Of a DNA stretch of 27,047 nucleotides, positions 17,623 to 26,460 are shown piece after piece. A program made the position numbers and the translations under genes. Each line of letters starts with the position of its first letter. Positions within the stretch are counted from its first letter, which is position 1. Origin of the DNA: Schoenoplectus triqueter (taxonomy: Eukaryota > Streptophyta > Magnoliopsida > Poales > Cyperaceae); NCBI GenBank assembly GCA_964058805.1, contig CAXKVV010001911.1:1-27047 (forward strand). The letters are read 5' to 3'. Below the pieces are notes generated by a model that saw only the letters and a list, made by a program, of their open reading frames with translations, did not search any database and was not told where the DNA came from.

Positions 17623-17850
17623 GTAAAACTAGCGTGCTCCTAGGAGCACATAGTCTCTTCGTGATCCTAGCTCAAAAATATATCAAATGATCTCTAAATT
17701 TTGATTTATCACTCTCATTAAATTCTTCATATTGAAATCATATGGGGTACAAAAAATTGAGGTATTTCGAATTTTCTAAATCATTTTTTTTAATTTTTAA
17801 AAATCAACTCTAAAAATAATAATATAATATTTAATGTTATAGAGAGTCTG
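17623..17850. mobile_element. Left half of a foldback element with a 16-bp palindrome
   Basis: It begins TAGTAAAACTAGC and then carries the perfect palindrome GTGCTCCTAGGAGCAC (17634-17649). Next come phrases complementary to the 14248-14473 and 1-263 elements (CTCAAAAATATATCAAATGATCTC, TCATTAAATTCTTCATATTG). The matching right arm is not found before the sequence changes near 17850, so it looks truncated. Confidence 0.6.
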
Positions 17851-17982
17851 ATTATCTGATACGTATATGATTTTAATTTCTGTCTTAATTCAGTAACTAT
17901 ACTTGAATCCACAATGACATTCTTGATTTAGAACCCGAGCCACGACATCTTATTATATTTCAATTATTTTAGGATATATTAC

Positions 17983-18063
17983 ATGGCGCTGAGAATAGTA
18001 TTGGTCGGGTTCATGGCGACCTGGTTCTTGGCTGCATCACCATCAGCCGTTCTGTGCCAGTAA
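17983..18063 (+). CDS. Possible signal-peptide exon or tiny secreted peptide
   Basis: This small frame of 26 codons plus TAA is too short for usual gene finding. It starts MALRIVLVGFMATWF and ends PSAVLCQ, the layout of an eukaryotic secretion signal: one Arg, a hydrophobic core of about 14 residues, and a small-residue cleavage region (SPSA). It is GC-richer than its flanks. The last codons CCAGTAAATG contain a fair 5' splice site (CA followed by GTAAAT), so it could be exon 1 of a secreted protein with the stop inside an intron. I see no recognisable second exon downstream, so it may be a remnant. No family is proposed. Confidence 0.3.
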   Translation: MALRIVLVGFMATWFLAASPSAVLCQ

Positions 18064-18744
18064 ATGCCACATAGGACGATTTGCTGAGGTTTCTCTGAGC
18101 AAGAAGTAGAAATTTCTTTCTTTTCATTTTTCTCGTTTATTTTTTTTCCATTTCAATTTCTGTTTGATATTATCCAAAAGATGGATTATCGACATATGCC
18201 ACGTGCCAAAAGCTCAACAGGTAGCGTGTTTATTTATTTATTATTTTTTACAATTGTGCATATATCAAACCCTATATATAATTTATTTATGAAGTAGTTC
18301 CAAATACATAAATTTATATTTGTTGGGATATTACATTTATCATTCTATTTTCGGCCTAAGGCTTCATTAACATATTTAAGCGGGTTAAATTTAACCTTAA
18401 TGCACGTCGAAAATCTTGCGAGTTTAACGTTCCGATTATAATTAAATATATAATTATAGAAACAGTCTCAACTTATAGACATCTGCATTTCTACATTATA
18501 TGGAATTGAATATAAAATAATTAAAGTAATCATTCAATCTTACGGTGCATCCAATATTTTCGTTACATTTATTTTCAAAAAATATTGCTCATGAAAAATC
18601 TAAATCATAGATTTATCCATATTCCTTTAGTACGGTCTCAATACTCCTCGACTCCTTTCTAGTTAACCATCCAATCCGTAATTAATGGACAGATCATGTC
18701 GTACTAAAAAGTTCTTCCAGAAAATCCACGCAATCCAGTCATGA
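18064..18744. other. Intergenic, nothing recognised
   Basis: AT-rich sequence without a credible gene, inverted-repeat element or tandem array. A single CCACGTGCC (G-box core) is present near 18200. Confidence 0.5.
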
Positions 18745-18770
18745 GCCCGATGAAATTTGAAAGGATCAAA

Positions 18771-18779
18771 TATAAAAAG
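18771..18779 (+). promoter_or_regulatory. Conserved TATA-like box in segment A copy 2
   Basis: TATAAAAAG is kept at the same place in copy 3 (22561-22569) with matching surroundings. It could be the promoter of a gene once present in the duplicated unit. No convincing coding region follows. An ATG about 65 bases further (18836, MEIFVPLISISFDI) opens a 30-codon frame in copy 2 and a 22-codon frame in copy 3. Confidence 0.3.
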
Positions 18780-19058
18780 ACTGTTTTTTGTGCTTCAAGT
18801 GATACCAGAAAAAGAATAAGAATCATATCATTTTCTGATGGAGATTTTTGTTCCTTTAATTTCAATCAGCTTTGACATCCGTATCCTTTGCTTTTTTTTT
18901 TCTTGTAGGTTCAATCTATGCATAAATTAATTATCAGTCCCTATTTTTCCCTTTATTCATTTTTGTTGACAATTTTTAATATAGGTACATAATAGCAAAA
19001 TAATATGTTGATTTGTAATTGTCTAATTGGAAAGTTCCCCTCTTGTTCACAAATCAAG

Positions 19059-19109
19059 ATGGGCGATGGCTTGTGGGACGCGGAGGACTTGAAGGAACGG
19101 AGTTACTGA
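19059..19109 (+). other. Short frame kept in two copies (MGDGLWD)
   Basis: ATG at 19059 opens a 16-residue frame, MGDGLWDAEDLKERSY. The matching place in copy 3 (about 22889-22930) reads MGDGLWDLKERSH, with a 9-base, frame-keeping length difference. It may be chance in a slowly diverging duplication. No function is proposed. Confidence 0.15.
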
Positions 19110-19830
19110 CAGCTGGGTGAAGAGAGGAACTTCTCAGAATATAATAATAGATCAAAACCCTTCCATTTATCAACAATTTCACTGTGTAATGGGTCCTAGC
19201 TTAACAGAGAAACTGCTAATTAGAAAGTGATAAATGAGAGTACAAAATTAAATTAAGCGTGAGATGACCATTAGATGATAAGTATTGATATTTTGTTTGT
19301 TATTTATTGCAAAATAATGTGCCTTAATTATAATTTTCGAACCTGGTTGGCCGTGAAAATAAGTATCAATTTTGTGGGCTTGACTTTTAATAAAAAGATA
19401 CAAAAAAAATCAGTATATAAATTAATCTCTAAGAAAAAGATTTGTGAAAGGATGACTCGAACAACAAATTAGTAAGTTTAGCAGTGAGTAGAATAATTAA
19501 ATTTGATTCGTTTTAATTTAGATGTAGGTTTCTTTGTAAAATAAATTTAAGATAGATTTTTAAGTTTCAAAACTTGAACCAACTAGGAATATGTGAACTA
19601 ATGCTGCTGAAATTTTAAGTACTAACCATCAATTTTAAAACTTGATGGAGCCAAATCAAATGGAATTGAATTCCATGGAATATAATGCTATAGTTATAGC
19701 ACAATTCAAATGGCTACCATGCAGGCTTGGAAAAATATTAGTGGAAGCATCGCAAATTAAATTCTCTTAAGATGGGGACTGGACAGGACTACTACTTTGA
19801 ACATTACGTTCCTGGTTCCCATCCAAATAA

Positions 19831-20605
19831 AAGTTTAAACATCCATATATTATACAGCATTGATATTCTTCTCTGGTTGCATTGTAAATTTAGAGCAGTG
19901 ATACAAGACCTTTTGATATGGCAGCAAAAAAAGCAGTCCAAAATGACTCTATCTGTTTAATATGGCCTCAAAAAAAGTCTCATCAATTTAAACTGAGTTT
20001 GAGAAATAACTGTACAAGTAACAGTGAGCTGAGGTGACAGAATGATAGACAACCTATGTGGAGTGGAATGATTTGAAAAGATTGTTGATGATAATAAGAA
20101 AGTTAATTAGACACTTGGGCCACCTTTAAAAGGACGAAATATATTTGCCGCCATATTTGATTTTATGGCAATTTGCTGTCATATTTTTTATGTCTTGATT
20201 GCGAGTTCCATTTAATGATAATTTCTATATTTAATCATAACAGTTTAAGCAAATTTAACGGCCGTTTTTCGCTATCATAGTTTTGGTATGATAATTTTCA
20301 TAACAGCATATACAAATCATTTCAAATGGCACTATTAGATTTAATTTCAACTCTATGCGAGCTTTTTAATTGAATTTGAAATTTGAATCCACATAAAACC
20401 GCCTGTGATTCATTCTTATATGAGATTGCAGTGACCCCAAACAAACAAAAATTTCATCAATGATGGACTACGACCTTAGATTATCGACACCATGTACTCC
20501 AAGGTCTTTAAAAAAAATCTCATTTAATTAAAAGAATTCGGCTTGTGAAATCATTTGGCAGAATTTGATTGAAAATTTTAATTTTTTTTTTCTTATAGAA
20601 TTGGC
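19831..20605. other. Intergenic between segments A and B of copy 2
   Basis: AT-rich, no gene recognised. A small plus frame at 19772-19960 starts inside segment A and is not conserved in copies 1 or 3. Confidence 0.5.
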
Positions 20606-21205
20606 GTCGCTATGATATGACAGAACAGAAAAGATCAGTCAACAGTGGAGACAATAATTTGACGTTATTATTTGATTGAGTGTTAAAATTATGGATAATT
20701 TGCTGTCACCATAATTATTATTTAATTACATTTTAAGAGTACTTTAATTTGTCCCATGGAACAAACTAATTTGGCTGAATTGTTGTTTTGTGTAATTAAT
20801 TCTCTTATAGAAACGGATTTTGCATAATTATACATCTTTCAACCAAACAAACGGGTTCAGAAGGAATTCAAATTAAAGCTAGAGCATTACAAAAGAATCA
20901 AACAGTAATTAAGCCGATGTGGTTTGTCAAAGTCATTATCAGGCACAATATTTTTGTGCGAAATTTTTAACTTCATTCTTGATCGAGCTCTGTAATGGCG
21001 TTCTCAGCACAATATTTTGATGTATTCTATCATCAAACTCGTTTTACTTCTCATCACTAAAATATAAGATATATTAATTGAGAAAAAACACAATAGTTAA
21101 TATTACATCTAATTTTAGTTTATATTTATAATATTTATTAAAAAGAAATAAAATATCAGAACATAATACTTACATGACCACAAAACTGGCTTTTCGTAAC
21201 CTCCA
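20606..21205. repeat. Segment B, copy 2 (no UGT follows)
   Basis: This matches 6262-6890, the 3' flank of the UGT gene, in the same orientation. It lacks the Tourist-like MITE but has about 60 extra bases near 20670-20735. Where the UGT stop codon would be expected, about 70-100 bases past the end of similarity, the sequence is a repeat and not coding. Confidence 0.85.
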
Positions 21206-21400
21206 TTTATTTATGGTTTTCATAAAAATAGTTGCTAAATATGTTTTCTTCCATGAATGAAGAAAAGAACGGAAATTTAGTAACAATTTTAACGTCACCA
21301 ACAGCTACAAAAAAGACGTGTCAAAAGAAATAAAAAAATACAAAGAGAATTAGTAACAGTTTTGTTAAAAAAAATAGTTACTAAGGTCATTGATTCGATA
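21206..21400. mobile_element. Possible MITE with GTTACTAA/TTAGTAAC repeats
   Basis: ATAGTTGCTAAAT (about 21230) and ATAGTTACTAAGG (about 21377) stand in one direction and TTTAGTAACAATTTT (21276) and ATTAGTAACAGTTTT (21350) in the other. Short mixed-orientation repeats of this kind are often sub-terminal motifs of DNA transposons. Exact ends were not found. Confidence 0.35.
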
Positions 21401-21404
21401 ATGA

Positions 21405-21640
21405 TAAACGTGTCAGACTCGTGTAAACACAGATATGAATACAAACGTATTTGCACGTGACGTGTTCACATGTCACATGCGCCGTGTTGTTAAACGTACA
21501 TGATTAATATATAAACAATTTCAACACGGCTAAACACACACATCTAACACGAACACGCACGCATAACACGTGAACACACACATCTAATACGTGTACACGT
21601 GTAGCACGTGCAGCACGTATGACACGTCTATTAACATCCT
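21405..21640. repeat. ACACGT-rich repeat with four CACGTG G-boxes
   Basis: The stretch is dominated by variants of ACACGT/ACGTGT. It has perfect CACGTG at 21454-21459, 21567-21572, 21596-21601 and 21605-21610. The right end CTATTAACATCCT resembles the end of the hAT-like element at 16889-17564 (TATTAACATCCCTA), so it may be a decayed element of that kind. Left end not identified. Confidence 0.55.
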
Positions 21641-22545
21641 CAATTTTTAATCGATATAACCAAAACTATCACGAATGGAACCCAGACACATGGATGGTTC
21701 AGCTGACGGGACACCGCACGGCACAATTGAAAAAAAGAAGCAATCTTGAGTGGCAATCATTGTAATATCTTATACAAATTCAAGAGTTTTTAATAAAAGG
21801 GAGCAGACCAGAATACGTGAAGACGTGTCTAAAGAATTTGATGTCACTCTAAAAAAAAGATTTGACTTGATTGACTACTACCTAAGTTAAATATTAAATA
21901 TGATGTTTAAATTTAAAATCATATTTTAAATGCGATATGCCGATATTAATTCGGTATCAAAACTAATTCAATTTGTTGACATTTATAACTTTTTGCCACG
22001 GCATTAAGCTGATAAATATATATTTCTATATTAATCTTTTTTTCTACATTTATAACTTTTTCCCTACTAGTTTTTTACCTCAAGATGATAATAAAGATGA
22101 AAATTAAATACTCAAATATGAAAAAAAAAATAATAAAAATATATGCATTTTATATTATTCATATTACTTCATATCTTAAAATAATTTCAGTCCTTTATAA
22201 TCTTCCATAAAATCAAACGATTCATAAGTTTGATAAAATAACCAATTCAAAGAAGTCATTTTATTCTTTTTTAATTCCTACCAGACCCGTTTCTTAGCTT
22301 AATTAAAAAATTCATTGTCGAAGTGTTGAAGAAAGACGTAACAATAAAATAAGTTTTAATCCAATTAACCATTTCAAAGAAAGAGATCTCCCAGTTCTCC
22401 TCACAAATGGAGAGCATCGATCAACTGTGGGAGCCACGAAGGCTTGCTGTGCCATGTGGATGTGGCGATTGAAATTTTATAAAATTTGAGATCTTAACTT
22501 TCGCTTTTTTTTTATCAAAATTTTTCGTTTCCAGCCAATCAGCCC
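21641..22545. other. Intergenic, nothing recognised
   Basis: AT-rich and without a credible gene. No remnant of a UGT frame (WAPQ or HCGWN coding signature) is seen on either strand by eye. Confidence 0.5.
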
Positions 22546-23506
22546 ACTGAAAAGATTAAATATAAAAAGACTCCTTCCTTTTGTGGTTGGAGTGATATCA
22601 GATATCGAACCCCGTTAGTCACAATGCTGAAATGGTTAAGAAAGAATATGAATCATATCATTTTCTGATGGAGATTTTTGTTCGTTTAATTTCAATCAGT
22701 TTTGACATTCGCATCCTTTGCTTCTTTTTTTTGTAGGTTCAATATATGCATAAATTAATTATCAGTCCCTATTTTTTCCCTTTATTACTTTCTTATGATA
22801 TTTTTTCATGTAGGTGCAATCTATTAATGATTAATTGGCTAATTGGCGAGTTTCCCCTCTTGTTCACAATTTTACATGGACAAATCAAGATGGGCGATGG
22901 CTTGTGGGACTTGAAGGAACGAAGTCACTGACTGGGTGAACGGAGGAACTTATCAGAATATAATAATAGATAAAAAAACATCGATTTATTAACAAGTTCA
23001 CTAAGTAAATGGTCCCAGTTTAACAGAGAAACTGCTAATTAGAAAGTGATAAATGAGAGTACAAAATTATATTACGCGTGAGATGACCGTTTAGATGATA
23101 AGTGTTAATATATTTTTTTTTTCGTTATTTATTGCAAAATAATGTGACTTGATTATAATTTTGTGAACCTGGTTGGCCGTGCATGTAAAATAAATTTCAA
23201 TTTGTGGGCTTCACTTTTAATAAAATGTACATAAAAGTACATTATATAAATTAATCTATACGAAAAAGATTTTTGAAAGGATGACTTGAACAACACAATT
23301 AGAATTTTAAGTTTCAAAATTTGAACAAACTAGAAATATGTGAAGTTGTGAACTAATATTTCTGAAACATGAAGTACTAACTACTAAGCATCCATTTTAA
23401 AACTTGATGGGGCCAATTCAAATGGAATTGAATTCCACGGAATAGTATGCTTTAATTATAGCACAATTCAAATGGCCAGTGCAGGAAATAGCGAGTTGAA
23501 AAAGAT

Positions 23507-24001
23507 CCGTGTCGCACGAGTGCGGGTGCGAGTATCGTATCGGGTACCATGCGGGTACGACGGTATGTCAATTTTAAATATTTTCGGATACGAGTACGGT
23601 AATATATATAATATTTTTTAAATAAAAATAAATATATAATACATAAAAAATAAAAAATAGATAAGTATAATATATATATATATATATATGTCAATCACTA
23701 CTAACACAAGTGAAGAGATTGTGTAGCGGTCTAATGCATTAACGGGTGTAGCTTATTTTTTGGGTTCAAATCTCACTCATGCACTTAATTTTTTAATTTT
23801 TTTGAGTTTGACCGCATCCAGCTGTACCAGAACCGCACCCAGCCGTACCGGAGACCGTATCGGCCGGTCAAACCGATTAAAATAATTCAATACGCCACGT
23901 GGCGTACCCAATACGTACCCGTACCGTACCCAACGCGTACCCATACCCGATATGCACCCGGTACTTGTTCGGCTGGGTATATGAAGTACCCGGGTAACAT
24001 A
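23507..24001. mobile_element. Inserted element with 9-bp target duplication, GTACC/GGGTAC-rich
   Basis: GAAAAAGAT at 23498-23506 is repeated at 24002-24010. Joining the flanks restores GAAAAAGATTAGTTGAAG, which agrees with GGAAAAAGGTTAGTGGAAG in copy 1. A 9-bp duplication suggests a Mutator-like element, though clear terminal inverted repeats are lacking (left CCGTGTCGCACGAG, right CCCGGGTAACATA). Both ends are GC-rich with many GTACC/GGTAC motifs, and the middle is AT-rich. The minus frame 23452-23694 is a low-complexity artefact. Confidence 0.6.
23712..23785 (+). repeat. tRNA-like (SINE-like) fragment inside the inserted element
   Basis: GGGTTCAAATCTCACTC near 23761 looks like a polymerase III B box with the tRNA T-arm. 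GTGTAGCGGTCTAATGCA upstream could be a worn A box. The spacing, about 40 bases, is in the right range. The fit is loose, and folding was not computed. Confidence 0.3.
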
Positions 24002-24085
24002 GAAAAAGATTAGTTGAAGTATTGCAAATTAAATTTTCTTAAGATAGGGGCAGGACTAGTAATCTAGTACTTTGAACATTACATC

Positions 24086-24443
24086 TACGGTGTCAATGGA
24101 TCGGATCGGGTGTCAATGGATCGGATCGGGTTCGGATTAGGTCATATTATTTTATTATTTTTTTTATCCAACCCGAATCCGATCCGTTTAAATTCGGATT
24201 AAAAATCTTGATCCATATCCGATCCATATAAAATAATTAAATATTTATTAATTATTTTTATATAATTTTAAGCAATTAAATATTAATTAATTTATAATTA
24301 ATGTATAATTAAGCTTTAGTACTAAATCACAAATTAAATTTAGACCCGAACCATTTATATTCGGACTATGTCGGATCAGATCGGGTCGGATTCGGGTCGA
24401 GACGGGTTAACCTGTCAGGTCGAATCAATAATTGACACCCCTA
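24086..24443. mobile_element. hAT-like MITE, 358 bp, GGATCGGATCGGG-rich
   Basis: The ends are TACGGTGTCAATGG and, on the other strand, TAGGGGTGTCAATTATTG. ATTACATC is duplicated at 24078-24085 and 24444-24451 (8 bp, hAT size). Copies 1 and 2 show the unfilled site (TTTGAACATTAC followed by TTCC-CATCCAAAT). The first 20 bases after TACG are tandemly doubled (24090-24109 and 24110-24129). No ORF. Confidence 0.88.
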
Positions 24444-24590
24444 ATTACATCCCATCGAAATAAACGTTTGAACTTTAAAGAGGCCATTGAGGTAAGAGAT
24501 GAAAGAATTTTGGGCAAGGATAGAGCACTGATCTTCTACATCCACATTCAGATAAGAGAGACCAGATCAGCTAGCCTTCTAAATTCGTAG
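24444..24590. repeat. Segment A, copy 3, middle part
   Basis: CCCATCGAAATAAACGTTTGAACTTTAAA-AGGCCA continues the match to copy 1 (2017-2055). The match then breaks near 24490 and resumes at about 25437. Confidence 0.6.
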
Positions 24591-25437
24591 CTATCATGGT
24601 TGGGTATGACACATATCGATATATAGTCCGAGGGCGGCATATGACATGATTATCCTGTACGGTACGACACAACATGATATTATTTTGAATCTGTGCTTTA
24701 ATCATAATGTGTCTGATTTTTTTTAAAAACGGCACGATTTGCAACACTACAAGGACTAGACATGACACGATACGATGTGAGAGTACAACATGACATGACA
24801 TGGCATGATATGAAAACACGACTAATAGGGTTCTAAATGAAAAAAATAATAAGATTTGTCATCAAGTCAAAGGTGTATTCTCAATTTTAGTATCCATAGC
24901 TTGTGATATTTTGTTGTTCTTTCTTATCTCCACAATAATTTATGAATTTTATTTCAGCACAATTAATAGAGTTCTAACTGAAAAAAGAACGAGATTGGAT
25001 TAGAAAGTATTTGAGACTCTTGTTTTATTGAAGGATTGGTACGATGTAGAGAGTCAATTTTGAGAGAAGTTGTGGATAAATCAATTGATTGAGAAGAAAA
25101 TATTGTCGCATTAAGTTTTGACTCAAGTGAATGAATATCATAGACGATACTAGAGGTGAACCAGTACCATGAAAAAAAAAATTTGTGTGATACATAAATA
25201 TATATGTACAAATATAAAAAAATATGTATGTGTTATATTACATAAACACAACACAATTTGAAACAATACGGTTGACACATTATGTCTTATTCCTATCGTA
25301 TCATAACCGTATTGTGTCACATCTCTATCACTTTTAGAAATGACTCAGAATGATATAAAAAAAATACTACACAACACACGTAACATGATATAACATGGAA
25401 CACGATGTTATTTAACCTGACACAGATTTAGAACGAT
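24590..25437. repeat. GACACGA/ACATGATA-rich inserted block
   Basis: Both ends of the block are filled with short variants of ACATGACA, GACACGATA and AACATGATA (24640-24820 and 25240-25430), around an AT-rich middle. Copy 1 lacks it, so it is an insertion in copy 3, probably a non-autonomous DNA element. Precise ends and target duplication were not found. Frames crossing it are repeat-driven. Confidence 0.45.
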
Positions 25438-25594
25438 AAAACCAGCGATTGATAAATGGCAATTGCTGTATATTATAATATGGAATTATGGATAACGATT
25501 GGATTGGCGGGCTCATCAGACATCACAAGGATTACTTTACTTGGATGCTCTTATGTACGTTTTACTTTCCAATCGCCTACGATCAATTTTTCAA

Positions 25595-25640
<46 letters not shown>

Positions 25641-25935
25641 GTAATAGTAATAGTAATAATAATAATAGTAATAGTAATAAATAAAAAATAGTAAAACGGG
25701 CTTTGACAAGGAACCAAGTAAAAGCCGTATACAATTACAATTTACAAACAGACAATTCAGTTTATGACAAAACACCAAAACCACTGCAATTATAGATGTT
25801 CGCCCATGGATGTGTGTTTTTTATGCCGCCTATATAATTTATCATTGCCAACAAAGCAGGGGATATAAGTATATAACACATTGACACTATTATGCCATTA
25901 CGTCACTGATCTGGTTTGGTGTCCAATTCCCTTGT
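25438..25935. repeat. Segment A, copy 3, last part, with an insertion
   Basis: AATTGCTGTATATTATAATATGG (25461) through GGATGCTCTTATG matches copy 1, and CATTACGTCACTGATCTGGTTTGG (25896) picks up where copy 1 continues directly. The 335 or so bases in between, including the (AAT)n array, are absent from copy 1. Confidence 0.7.
25597..25682. repeat. (AAT)n/(AGT)n microsatellite
   Basis: About 28 trinucleotide units, mostly AAT with several AGT interruptions. Frames across it give only Asn, Ile or Tyr runs and are not genes. Confidence 0.95.
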
Positions 25936-26460
25936 AATATTCAAGGGAAATTCAGTATTATTATAGTTTTTAAATAATTAATTAATAATATAAAATTTCA
26001 CATTTAAAAAAATTTAGACATATTTTTTAAATGCTAAGTAATAGTAATAATAATTATTATTATTATTATTATTATAAATAATATATAGTATAGATTTTAT
26101 TGATTCTTATGTCAATAATTTTTATTAAAAATTCTCAAATTCATCGTGCATACATGAAAAAAAAACTCAATTTAAACAATTTAAATAAATACTTAAGGGT
26201 TTGAATGATCCTCTGACAATCATCATTTATAGAATATAGATTTTATTGATTCCTATGTCAATAGTTCATATCAAAAATTCTCAAAATAATTTATAAATAA
26301 TCATATAAAAAGTTAGATCATCTTAAGAATTAAGTTTCACCTTAAGTATATGAACCGCTTGATTTAAGAATATGAAAAGATTTAAACAAAATCAATGGTA
26401 GAAAAAAGTGATGATGTGAAATACTTGGAAGGTTTAAAAGATTAATCCCTTTTATGTATT
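25936..26460. repeat. AT-rich region with internal duplications
   Basis: It holds an (ATT)n run at 26053-26073. TATAGATTTTATTGATTC-TATGTCAATA occurs at about 26090 and again at about 26236. AAATTCATCGTGCATACATG and the following 40 bases at 26136-26193 recur almost unchanged at 26803-26862. No gene is seen. Confidence 0.65.

Larger units (their letters stand above)
18745..19830. repeat. Segment A, copy 2
   Basis: From AAATATAAAAAGACT (about 18768) to about 19140 it matches copy 3 (22558-22960), including AATCATATCATTTTCTGATG and CAAGATGGGCGATGGCTTGT. From 19307 to 19830 it matches both copy 1 and copy 3. The part before 19298 is absent from copy 1, where a foldback element sits at the breakpoint. 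Confidence 0.85.
22550..24085. repeat. Segment A, copy 3, first part
   Basis: This is homologous to copy 2 from TATAAAAAGACT (22561) and to copy 1 from 23132. It is interrupted by the insertion at 23507-24001. A 35-40-base stretch at 22604-22640 (ATCGAACCCCGTTAGTC then AATGCTGAAATGGTTAAG) is absent from copy 2 and looks like a small tRNA-like insertion on the minus strand. The plus frame 22746-22931 is not conserved in copy 2. Confidence 0.8.

Noticed and set aside
21206..22545. UGT pseudogene expected after segment B copy 2
   Set aside because: No PSPG-like or other UGT coding signature was seen on either strand; only repeats and AT-rich spacer.
25488..25784. Frames made of poly-Asn, poly-Ile or poly-Tyr
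   Set aside because: They are translations of the (AAT)n microsatellite.
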